A stretch of DNA of 23,537 nt from NCBI GenBank assembly GCA_903821905.1, contig CAIJMQ010000069.1:1-23537 (forward strand), read 5' to 3'. Made by a program: the position numbers and the translations under genes. Within the stretch, counting starts at the first letter, position 1. Every line of letters begins with the position of its first letter. The DNA comes from an uncultured bacterium. GTDB taxonomy: Bacteria > CAIJMQ01. A model generated the notes under the pieces. That model was not told the origin of the DNA, did not search any database, and was given only the letters and a program-made list of their open reading frames with translations. Positions 1 to 6,789 of the stretch are shown here, piece after piece.

Positions 1-22
1 ATATCCTTTATTAACAGTTAAA

Positions 23-679
23 CTACTTTTTCGGATATCCTACCGGTTGAACCACCATTATTTTTTGATCGGGACGTAAGCTCATCTTCTTTGCAAGAGC
101 AGGTTTGTCAATCATTGCGATAGTAACTGTTGCTAATCCTTCCGATGCACAGAAGAGATAGACATTTTGACCTATAAAGCCGGTATTCACTCCAGAATAG
201 AAATCTTTTTGCTCTTGGGTTGCTTTCGTCATACGTGATTGGTCTGATACATAAATCAGGTCAACAGGCACGGTTTTGGGGAAAGGCTGCATTCCGGTTG
301 CTCCTCTTATATCCTCTGCAAGAACAGGATTCAACATATTTGCTTTTGCATCATAAATGTAAAGCCCTTCTTCAAGTGCTACATAGATATCAATATCCTG
401 ACAATTTACGGCAGATGGAGCTGTCCGCATTCCTAACTCGGGACGATTTACCCCAAATGCTGCCCAAAGCAGATTTGAAAGCATTTGCAATGGTAATTTC
501 TCGTTACTGAATTCGCGCGAAGAATGTCTATTCTTTAATGCTTGCATAAGCGGTTTTCCGATGTTTGTCTGAGGTTCCAAAAGCTTAATTGGTTTTAATT
601 CCTGCGCATAAGTTATCGTTGAGAAAATAAAAAGAAAAGCTGTGACCGAACAAACAGTTTGAAACGCTATAGTGTTCAT
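23..679 (-). CDS. Exported SagB/ThcOx-type nitroreductase-like protein
   Basis: A 218-residue protein that resembles the FMN-dependent nitroreductase fold of the SagB/ThcOx group. Residues 1-25 form a signal peptide (hydrophobic 10-23, Ala-Gln junction at 25/26), so it should act outside the cytoplasm. The motif RHSSREF at 51-57, the LLWAAFGVNRP segment at 70-80 and a late GLATVTI-type stretch are the parts that normally hold FMN. It is small for the family, which covers single-domain members. A strong Shine-Dalgarno (AGGAGGG) lies about 4 bases before the ATG. The gene follows the GH39 gene on the same strand but is separated from it by a palindromic element. The substrate is unknown. The family call is good; actual redox activity is inferred. 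Confidence 0.8.
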   Translation of the reverse strand: MNTIAFQTVCSVTAFLFIFSTITYAQELKPIKLLEPQTNIGKPLMQALKNRHSSREFSNEKLPLQMLSNLLWAAFGVNRPELGMRTAPSAVNCQDIDIYVALEEGLYIYDAKANMLNPVLAEDIRGATGMQPFPKTVPVDLIYVSDQSRMTKATQEQKDFYSGVNTGFIGQNVYLFCASEGLATVTIAMIDKPALAKKMSLRPDQKIMVVQPVGYPKK

Positions 680-693
680 ATAACCCTCCTTTT

Positions 694-838
694 AATCGGA
701 ACGCAGTTCCGATTACCCCGCAGAGTATCGGGAAAATATCAAACCCTCTGGAATTTTTAAAAAATTCCGAGGACCAAAGTCCCGGGAATTCTCCGAATTC
801 CTCGGGGGAAATTTTTCCGATGTCTTACGATGCGGGGA
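694..838. repeat. Composite palindromic element, REPIN-like cloverleaf
   Basis: The gap between the GH39 and nitroreductase genes is packed with nested inverted repeats. A 9-bp hairpin occupies 694-702/706-714. Outer arms pair over 716-722/831-837 (CCCCGCA) and 727-737/811-821 (10 of 11 positions). Inside are two imperfect hairpins. H1 is 745-772: a CCTC/GAGG base, a bulged T at 749, then GGAATTTTT/AAAAATTCC. H2 is 781-806: a CCCG/CGGG base, a bulged T at 802, then GGAATTC/GAATTCC. When H2 is reverse-complemented its bulge falls on the same side as in H1, so H1 and H2 are related hairpins in inverted orientation, the arrangement seen in REPIN-type elements. No open reading frame or transposase is present. 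The mobile-repeat interpretation is an inference; the pairing is seen directly. Confidence 0.6.
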
Positions 839-871
839 TTCATAGCATTATCCTAAAATAGTGGTTAAGTA

Positions 872-2464
872 CTATTTCTTAATCAGATTCAATAAGAAAA
901 CATCATTTTCACGGATTTCCAGTTCTTTTGAAAATACTGCATTAGCTTTCACTTTTACTATTTCTTTTGAAACCGGTGAACCGTCATTGAGTTTCTTTAT
1001 CTGCTCAACCTGTTGTTTAGTCAGTTGCTTAGGCTTGTTCATCGCAAGATAAGCAGAATATGGGTCATTTACATGATAACCTACTTTATAGATTTCAAGT
1101 GTGTAAGTGCCTTTAGGTATTCCTGATATGCTCACTTTTACTTTCCCTTTTGATTTTGCCGGCAAATCGCGGATGTAATACTCCTGATTATTCACAGAAT
1201 CTCCAGGATGTGTATTGGTGAAATCCCAGAAAAGTACCTGAACATTGCCCTTTGCATTTTTGCACGCCCAGGAAGAAGTATCTGTATTAAGTAATTCTGT
1301 TTCCCCGAGCTTATTCATGAACATATAGGAATAGAAAGCTGGTTTGTTTATGGCTTGGTAATTTAGCAATCCAAATCCGCCGTGAAAAGATGTAAAGCGC
1401 GGTCCTGCTTCTTCAAAAATATCTGTGAATACCCAATATGACATTGAATTTGCTGCATTTCCGACTTGTTTAATTTTTTCTAATATATAAGCCGCCTGAT
1501 GATAGCTGTCGTGAATGGGGTCGACGGGTGTATAGGATGAACTCCATTCTGTGTAATGAAGTTCTAAATTTGGCATAGATGAGCTTGCAATTTGTTTGCG
1601 TGAGTTCAGAATATCGCCGATGATGCTCATGGGATTTTGGTCAAGGACTGTACCGGTCCCCCCGAATTCATCTAAATAACCTTGTTTTACTCCATAAGTA
1701 TGGGTACTGATAAAATCCAGAGGAAGCGCATTTTTACTGCAGAAGTCAATCATTTCAGGTACCCAGGCAGCACCGGCAGTAGCAGGTCCACCAACTCGGT
1801 ATTCTTTGTTTACGCTTTTTATGGCTTTTACGGTATGCATATACAATTTGAAATATTCCTCTTGTGTTCCCGCCCAGAAACCATCCAGGTTAGGTTCATT
1901 CCAAACTTCAAAATACCAGGTCTTTACTTCGTCTGCACCATAGCGCTGTGTGAAATGAAGGGTAAGATTGCGGATTAAGTCTTCCCACTTTTTATAATCC
2001 TTTGGTGGTGTAACGTTTCCCTTCCACCAGAAGATGGTTTGAGAGCCGCTAGCCAGAGCAGACGGCATAAATCCTAATTCAACAAAAGGTTTTATCCCGA
2101 TACTCAGAAGATAATCATATAAAGCATCAATGTACTGAAAATTATATTCCGGATTTCCGTTTTTATCTTCTCTGTAAACGCCCATATCGTCGGTTAACAG
2201 CCCGTGCATGCGGATATATTTGAAATCGCATTCCTTCTTTACATAGGCCAGTTGTTGTTGCCAATCAGCACGCAATCCTTCATTGGCACGGCCGGCACCA
2301 ATACATTCCTTAAACATTGTATTAAATGGCCCTCTGATTTTATTAAAATCAAGACTAATAACCCGTTCCTGCAATACGGATTCGTTATTGGAATTGCTTT
2401 GTGCAAAAGTAGTAGCTACAAACAGACCTCCAAGAGTGAGTAATAACATATGATTAGCTTTCAT
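872..2464 (-). CDS. Secreted GH39-family glycoside hydrolase (beta-xylosidase-like)
   Basis: A 530-residue protein with a signal peptide (1-21, TFA-QS junction) and a (beta/alpha)8 clan-A glycosidase body resembling GH39 xylan beta-xylosidases. The expected acid/base is Glu190 in WNEPN (188-192). The expected nucleophile is Glu306 in YTEWSSS (304-310). STHTYG (253-258) and the FGLLNYQ segment after 364 also fit the family. A C-terminal beta-rich domain follows from about 395. It would release xylose or another sugar from exported oligosaccharides or glycans; the exact substrate cannot be read from the sequence. The start codon sits 3 bases after the methyltransferase stop (TAATAAATG) with no clear Shine-Dalgarno, so translation is probably coupled. 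A second in-frame ATG at codon 6 is possible. Confidence 0.85.
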   Translation of the reverse strand: MKANHMLLLTLGGLFVATTFAQSNSNNESVLQERVISLDFNKIRGPFNTMFKECIGAGRANEGLRADWQQQLAYVKKECDFKYIRMHGLLTDDMGVYREDKNGNPEYNFQYIDALYDYLLSIGIKPFVELGFMPSALASGSQTIFWWKGNVTPPKDYKKWEDLIRNLTLHFTQRYGADEVKTWYFEVWNEPNLDGFWAGTQEEYFKLYMHTVKAIKSVNKEYRVGGPATAGAAWVPEMIDFCSKNALPLDFISTHTYGVKQGYLDEFGGTGTVLDQNPMSIIGDILNSRKQIASSSMPNLELHYTEWSSSYTPVDPIHDSYHQAAYILEKIKQVGNAANSMSYWVFTDIFEEAGPRFTSFHGGFGLLNYQAINKPAFYSYMFMNKLGETELLNTDTSSWACKNAKGNVQVLFWDFTNTHPGDSVNNQEYYIRDLPAKSKGKVKVSISGIPKGTYTLEIYKVGYHVNDPYSAYLAMNKPKQLTKQQVEQIKKLNDGSPVSKEIVKVKANAVFSKELEIRENDVFLLNLIKK

Positions 2465-2467
2465 TTA

Positions 2468-3184
2468 TTATTTAACCGCTACCAATACCTTAAACCATTT
2501 GAAATCAGGAAGAGGTTTAACGGTGATTTTTCTAAAACCGGCTTTTTTGCAGAGTTGTTTCCATTGTTCGAAGCTTATACAATATTCACCGTCGTTTAAG
2601 ATATGTTTTTTGCCGTTGTCATACATTCGCTTGAATGTATCTATTCCGCCCTCATTAAGGGCGAGGACGAGTTCTTTTTTTAGATAATCAAGGATTCTTA
2701 ATAGACGCTTTGTGTCGGTTAGTTTTCCTGTAGTATCCATATTGATGTCGCCCAACACGAATCTGCCCTCATGTTTTAGGATATCGTGGATTTTTTTGAT
2801 GGTAGGGTATTTATCCTTTACGTGATGAAGCGTAACCGTTGAGGCAACTATATCAAATGAATTCTTCTTTAAGTTAAGGGAAATTGCATCTCCAAGTTCA
2901 CAAATTATTTTATCCTCAAGCGACAATTTTTTGATTTTGTCTTTGAATATTGAAAGCATATCTTTGGAGTTATCTATTCCTGTGATTGAGCAGTCAGCTT
3001 TCTTAAGGAATTTCAAGCTTAAAAGACCAGTGCCGCAGCCAATATCAAGCACCTTATCGCCATTTTTTACACTAGACGAATTGACAGCAAGTTCAAGCAG
3101 TTTATGATGTCTTTTTACTTTACCGAGTGTTCTGTCGTATTCGTTTGACCAGTCCTTAAACCATTCTTTTGTTATGTTTTTCAT
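2468..3184 (-). CDS. Class I SAM-dependent methyltransferase
   Basis: A 238-residue Rossmann-fold methyltransferase. Motif I is VLDIGCGTG at 45-53. The acidic residue ending strand 2 is Asp71 in TGIDNS. Asp99 lies in the GDAISL motif, and LHHV at 119-122 begins the post-motif region of the Methyltransf_11/25 group. The C-terminal 80 residues form a lysine-rich helical part with no recognised partner domain. The substrate is not predictable. It lies between the ferritin-like gene (19-base gap) and the GH39 gene (3-base gap), so it belongs to the same transcript. An AAGGGAT ribosome-binding site is placed about 7 bases before the ATG. The fold call is certain; the role is unknown. Confidence 0.85.
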   Translation of the reverse strand: MKNITKEWFKDWSNEYDRTLGKVKRHHKLLELAVNSSSVKNGDKVLDIGCGTGLLSLKFLKKADCSITGIDNSKDMLSIFKDKIKKLSLEDKIICELGDAISLNLKKNSFDIVASTVTLHHVKDKYPTIKKIHDILKHEGRFVLGDINMDTTGKLTDTKRLLRILDYLKKELVLALNEGGIDTFKRMYDNGKKHILNDGEYCISFEQWKQLCKKAGFRKITVKPLPDFKWFKVLVAVK

Positions 3185-3203
3185 ATTAAAAATCCCTTGT
3201 TAG

Positions 3204-3689
3204 TTATTTAGTTTGTTCTGCCAGTTTCTTTTCTATTTTATCTCTATGAATTTGGGTTTCTTTATCGATTGATGTGGATATGGTTTTGTATTCAATATCA
3301 TCTGTTTTTACAAGTTCGGCATATTTACGCTCAATGGCTGAACGTTCAACATCAAGAGCGATTGCTAATGCGCTCTTTTGGGAAATTTTATCGTGTCTTA
3401 CCCTTTCTGCTGAATCCATTGTGCCGGAGATAAAACTTTGGATTGAATTGAGCGTAAAAGAACGAAGAGGTTGGAAGTTTACTTGAGTCCCAATCTTCTC
3501 TTGAATAATAATGGATAACATTTTTACATTTTCCGAATGGTGAATTTCATCTTTGCTCAAATTTAACCAGAACTGCGAATCTTCTGCCCATTTCTTTGCG
3601 CAAATTTTATATAGCACTGACATTGCTAGTTCAGCTTGTCTCATTGCTTCCAATATCTGCAATAGTTCATTAATGTTATGAGTTTTCAT
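3204..3689 (-). CDS. Ferritin-like (rubrerythrin-fold) protein
   Basis: A 161-residue, almost wholly helical protein with the spacing of a four-helix ferritin-like domain. Glu20 lies in helix 1. The Glu48-x2-His51 motif (DEIHH) lies in helix 2, Glu115 and Glu120 (DVERSAIE) in helix 3, and Glu144 and His148 (KETQIH) in helix 4. These could form a di-iron site. There is no rubredoxin domain, unlike the true rubrerythrin at 6191-6766. No signal peptide is present, so it is cytoplasmic. It has no visible Shine-Dalgarno and starts 11 bases after the DUF486 gene. A peroxide- or iron-handling role is inferred from the fold only; metal binding is not certain because helix 4 is not a clean ExxH. Confidence 0.65.
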   Translation of the reverse strand: MKTHNINELLQILEAMRQAELAMSVLYKICAKKWAEDSQFWLNLSKDEIHHSENVKMLSIIIQEKIGTQVNFQPLRSFTLNSIQSFISGTMDSAERVRHDKISQKSALAIALDVERSAIERKYAELVKTDDIEYKTISTSIDKETQIHRDKIEKKLAEQTK

Positions 3690-3700
3690 GATTACAATAG

Positions 3701-4042
3701 TTATTTTTTAAACATAAAGTAAACAGCACCCATTAAACACATTCCTGCCCATAAATAATTCAATGACATTTTTGTTTTCATGTAGAGTATAGCAAAAGGC
3801 ACAAAAATAGTTAGAGTGATGACTTCCTGGATTATTTTTAGTTGACTTAGCGAAAAAACACTATATCCGGCTCTGTTTGCAGGGACTTGAATTAAATATT
3901 CAAAGAAAGCAATTCCCCAGCTTACTATAGCAGCTATAATCCAAGGCTTGTTGTTTAGATTTTTCAAGTGTGCATACCATGCGAAAGTCATAAACAGGTT
4001 ACTGAAAATTAAACCTACAATTAGGAATATTATGTTTTTCAT
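3701..4042 (-). CDS. DUF486 / DMT-superfamily small membrane protein
   Basis: A protein of about 113 residues with four predicted membrane helices, matching the DUF486 family, small relatives of drug/metabolite transporters. The conserved central part FFEYLIQVPANRAGY and the following FSLSQLKIIQE are typical, and the length is normal for the family. I chose the ATG at 4042 (MKNIIF). An upstream in-frame TTG at 4051, directly abutting the cyclase stop, would add MFH and is less likely. Neither has a strong Shine-Dalgarno, so translation is probably coupled to the upstream gene. The substrate is unknown, and many members are annotated only as membrane proteins. Confidence 0.85.
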   Translation of the reverse strand: MKNIIFLIVGLIFSNLFMTFAWYAHLKNLNNKPWIIAAIVSWGIAFFEYLIQVPANRAGYSVFSLSQLKIIQEVITLTIFVPFAILYMKTKMSLNYLWAGMCLMGAVYFMFKK

Positions 4043-4051
4043 ATGGAACAA

Positions 4052-4930
4052 TTAGCTTTCTTTTTGGGCGGGGATTTTATTCCCTGGGAACTCTTCTATA
4101 AGAATATTGTTTTTGCCTGTATTTTTCACACGGTACATAAGATTATCTGCGAGCCTAATCGCTTCTTCTACTGTTGGCGGTTTCTTTGGAAAGACAGCTA
4201 TACCAATACTTGTAGTAATTGGCCAGTTGTACTCATTGGCTTTATTGGTAATCTGCTGCTGTATTCTCTCGAAAACAAATGCTGCATCTAAACGTGAAGT
4301 TTCGGGCAGGAGTATTGCAAATTCATCACCACCCATGCGGCCTACGCAGTCAGTACTACGTATACTATTTAATAGTATAACTCCTATTATATTTAAAACC
4401 TTGTTACCTCCTAAGTGTCCAAGAGTATCATTTATCTTTTTGAAGTTATCTATATCAATATAAGCCAGAACTGTAGGGCGATTATATCGAACAGCTATAC
4501 CTAAAAGCTTGGTTGCAGTGTCTTCAAATGCACCTACGTTTAGAGTACCTGTAAGATGATCTATTCTTGCTGATCTTCTTTCTATTTGAGACTGAATCTT
4601 AAGAGTTGAGAGTAATTGTGTAGTTATGACAAAAAATCCCAGCCGAGCGAATGTGTTCCAAAAAAGAATAACAAGATAACTATATTGATGCCCCGACATT
4701 CTATCAACAGTACCCCAAACTACCGCTGAAATTATACTTATGGTTATACCGCTTAAACGTCCTATATACCAGCTCATTATGCTGATTGGGATGAGGTAAA
4801 AAATAGAAAATGTGAATTCATAACCTGTCTTGAAATCAATTATTCCAAGTAAAAACACAAGAAGAATACAAATTATTGTAATTTGTATTGGCGTTCTTCT
4901 TTCTATCAATGAATTTAGTTTAGCCCACAT
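4052..4930 (-). CDS. Membrane-bound diguanylate cyclase (GGDEF)
   Basis: A 292-residue protein that makes cyclic di-GMP from two GTP. Residues 14-110 hold about four hydrophobic segments, a small membrane sensor region without a recognised ligand motif. The GGDEF domain starts with DHLTGTLN (124-131), has the Mg/GTP-binding D(I)D(N)FK region at about 158-163, and a full GGDEF catalytic motif at 200-204. RSTD at 191-194 lies five residues before GGDEF and is an intact RxxD inhibitory I-site, so product feedback is expected. It appears to be the first gene of the minus-strand cluster. There is no Shine-Dalgarno; a possible promoter places the ATG only 10 bases after the -10 box. Confidence 0.93.
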   Translation of the reverse strand: MWAKLNSLIERRTPIQITIICILLVFLLGIIDFKTGYEFTFSIFYLIPISIMSWYIGRLSGITISIISAVVWGTVDRMSGHQYSYLVILFWNTFARLGFFVITTQLLSTLKIQSQIERRSARIDHLTGTLNVGAFEDTATKLLGIAVRYNRPTVLAYIDIDNFKKINDTLGHLGGNKVLNIIGVILLNSIRSTDCVGRMGGDEFAILLPETSRLDAAFVFERIQQQITNKANEYNWPITTSIGIAVFPKKPPTVEEAIRLADNLMYRVKNTGKNNILIEEFPGNKIPAQKES

Positions 4931-4940
4931 ATTTTATATT

Positions 4941-4969
4941 ATTAAAGAAAAAACATATCATATATTCAA
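4941..4969 (-). promoter_or_regulatory. Candidate promoter of the diguanylate cyclase cluster
   Basis: On the minus strand, TTGAAT (4969-4964) is followed by a 17-base spacer and TTTAAT (4946-4941). The cyclase ATG (4930) begins 11 bases downstream of the last -10 base, so transcription from here would give an almost leaderless mRNA. The region is very AT-rich, so a chance match is possible. Confidence 0.3.
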
Positions 4970-5000
4970 TAACCCTGCAAGCAGAAACGTTTGACTTGCC

Positions 5001-5009
5001 TGTTATACT
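5001..5009 (+). promoter_or_regulatory. Candidate extended -10 promoter of the GT4 gene
   Basis: TGTTATACT is an extended -10 box (TG-N-TATACT). It lies in the gap between the divergent cyclase and GT4 genes and predicts a start about 23 bases before the ATG at 5040. The nearby TTGACT at 4991 is only 7 bases away and is too close to act as its -35. Confidence 0.35.
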
Positions 5010-5039
5010 GAAACAGTAGTAATATTAACAAAAATATTT

Positions 5040-6110
5040 ATGAGAATCCTTCATATAGATACTGAAAGAGGTTTTAGAGGTGGAGAGTTACAAGTTTTAC
5101 TTTTAATGGAAGGGCTTAAAAAGAGAGGGCACAAGAATTTTCTTGTAGCACCACAAAATAGTTCCTTAGCAAAGAAAGCGGAAACAATCACAGAAGCAGT
5201 ATTTACAATAAAACCTCAAAGAATACTCGATATTATAAATATCTTTAAAATATGCAAGTTCATTAGTTTTTCAAAAGCCGATATTGTTCATCTTCATACT
5301 GCACATTCACATCTGATAGGTAGTATAGCTGGCAGAATCAAAAATAAACCTATTGTAGTTACAAAAAGAGTCGATTTCCCGGTCAGAAACAGATTCAAAT
5401 ACAATAATCTTGCAGACAAAATAGTAGCTATTTCTGAAGCTGTAAAGAGAGTATTAATAAAGGGAGGAGTTAAAGAGGATAAAATTGTAGTCGTGCATAG
5501 TGGTATTGATACGGGGAAATTTGACAGAGCAAAAAATGCGGATTATCTGTATCGTGAATTTAACATTCCCGATAAAAGATTGATGATAGGGACGATAGCA
5601 CATCTTACTGACCATAAAGGGCATACCTATCTATTGGATGCTATTCCTCAGGTTTTGAAAGAATTTCCGCATAGTTTCTTTTTATTTGTCGGCGACGGCG
5701 AACTAAAAGATTTTTTAAAGACAAAGTCTAGAATATTAGGCATTAGAGACAGAGTTTTTCTTGCAGGATTCAGGGAGGATATTCCTGAAATCCTTTCTAT
5801 ATTGGACCTTTTTGTTCTTCCCTCGCATCTTGAAGGTTTATGCACATCTTTGATGGATGCTATGTATATGGGAGTTCCCATTGTGGCAACTACTGCTGGA
5901 GGAATACCGGAAGTAGTAGAGAATGGGAAAACGGGATTGCTTGTTCCTTCTAAAAATCCACCTGCTTTGGCAGAAGCAATAATCAAACTACTTAAAGACG
6001 AAAATAAAAGAGAGGCATTTGCTATTGAAGGCAGAAAAAGAGTTCTTCAAGAATTTACTGCTTCCCAAATGGTAGAAAAGGTAGAAAAAATTTATCTTAC
6101 TCTAATCTAA
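5040..6110 (+). CDS. GT4-family glycosyltransferase
   Basis: A 356-residue retaining glycosyltransferase with the GT-B fold. The N-terminus MRILHIDTERGFRGGELQV carries the glycine-rich acceptor-side loop. The C-terminal half has FVGDG at 216-220, HLEG at 263-266, and VVENGKTGLLVP after 292, which normally grip the sugar nucleotide. The usual E-x7-E pair reads E265-x7-D273, an Asp in the second position. It probably builds lipopolysaccharide, another surface glycan or a glycolipid; donor and acceptor are unknown. It is transcribed alone, divergent from the cyclase and 80 bases before rubrerythrin. No Shine-Dalgarno precedes the ATG, but the conserved N-terminus supports this start. Confidence 0.88.
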   Translation: MRILHIDTERGFRGGELQVLLLMEGLKKRGHKNFLVAPQNSSLAKKAETITEAVFTIKPQRILDIINIFKICKFISFSKADIVHLHTAHSHLIGSIAGRIKNKPIVVTKRVDFPVRNRFKYNNLADKIVAISEAVKRVLIKGGVKEDKIVVVHSGIDTGKFDRAKNADYLYREFNIPDKRLMIGTIAHLTDHKGHTYLLDAIPQVLKEFPHSFFLFVGDGELKDFLKTKSRILGIRDRVFLAGFREDIPEILSILDLFVLPSHLEGLCTSLMDAMYMGVPIVATTAGGIPEVVENGKTGLLVPSKNPPALAEAIIKLLKDENKREAFAIEGRKRVLQEFTASQMVEKVEKIYLTLI

Positions 6111-6136
6111 AGGTTTTTATCTTAATGTCTTCCAAA

Positions 6137-6165
6137 TTGGTTTTTGAATAACCATCTGCTAAAAT
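6137..6165 (+). promoter_or_regulatory. Promoter of the rubrerythrin operon
   Basis: TTGGTT (6137-6142), a 17-base spacer and TAAAAT (6160-6165), with a TG one base before the -10 (extended -10). The predicted start is near 6172, followed by a strong Shine-Dalgarno GGGAGGT (6179-6185) and the ATG at 6191. No clear PerR- or Fur-like operator was recognised. Confidence 0.5.
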
Positions 6166-6190
6166 TCATATAAGAAATGGGAGGTACAAA

Positions 6191-6766
6191 ATGAAAAGCA
6201 TAAAAGGGACAGGAACCGAAAAGAATCTGCTTACTGCATTTGCAGGAGAATCACAGGCAAGGAACAGATATACTTATTTTGCAAGTGCGGCAAAGAAAGA
6301 AGGATTTGAACAGATATCTGGTATATTTCTTGAGACAGCGGATAATGAAAAAGAACACGCAAAAAGATTTTTCGAGTTTCTGGAAGGTGGAGATGTAGAA
6401 ATAAAAGCTTCTTACCCTGCCGGTATTATAGGAGATACTGCTACCAATCTTGAAGAGGCTGCTAATGGCGAGAGATTGGAATGGACTGTTCTCTATAAAG
6501 ATTTCGAAAATGTTGCCAGAATAGAAGGTTTCGTAGAAATAGCCGGTGTTTTTAAGGAAATTGGAGAAGTGGAAGAACAACACGAGAAACGCTATAGAAA
6601 ACTACTTAAGAATGTAAAAGAGGAAGAAGTATTCAAAAGAGATACAGTAGTTAAATGGAAATGCAGGAATTGCGGTTATGTCCATGATGGCAAGGAAGCA
6701 CCCGAAAAATGTCCTGCCTGTGCGCATCCGCAAAGTTATTATGAATTGTTAGCCGAAAATTATTAA
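6191..6766 (+). CDS. rbr: Rubrerythrin
   Basis: A 191-residue classical rubrerythrin, a cytoplasmic NAD(P)H-linked peroxide reductase of anaerobes. The di-iron ligands line up with the known family pattern: Glu20, Glu53, His56, Glu94, Glu97, Glu128 and His131. The C-terminal rubredoxin domain carries Cys158, Cys161, Cys174 and Cys177 (CRNCGY and CPACAH). The length is typical. It has its own candidate promoter and a strong Shine-Dalgarno. The HEAT-repeat gene starts 23 bases downstream without a terminator, so rubrerythrin is probably the first gene of the operon that runs to 11593. The identification is very secure. Confidence 0.97.
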   Translation: MKSIKGTGTEKNLLTAFAGESQARNRYTYFASAAKKEGFEQISGIFLETADNEKEHAKRFFEFLEGGDVEIKASYPAGIIGDTATNLEEAANGERLEWTVLYKDFENVARIEGFVEIAGVFKEIGEVEEQHEKRYRKLLKNVKEEEVFKRDTVVKWKCRNCGYVHDGKEAPEKCPACAHPQSYYELLAENY

Positions 6767-6789
6767 AAAGAGAAACGAGGAAAAAAACA

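Noticed and set aside
4991-5009. TTGACT close to TATACT as a -35/-10 pair
   Set aside because: The spacer is only 7 bases; the extended -10 reading was kept instead.
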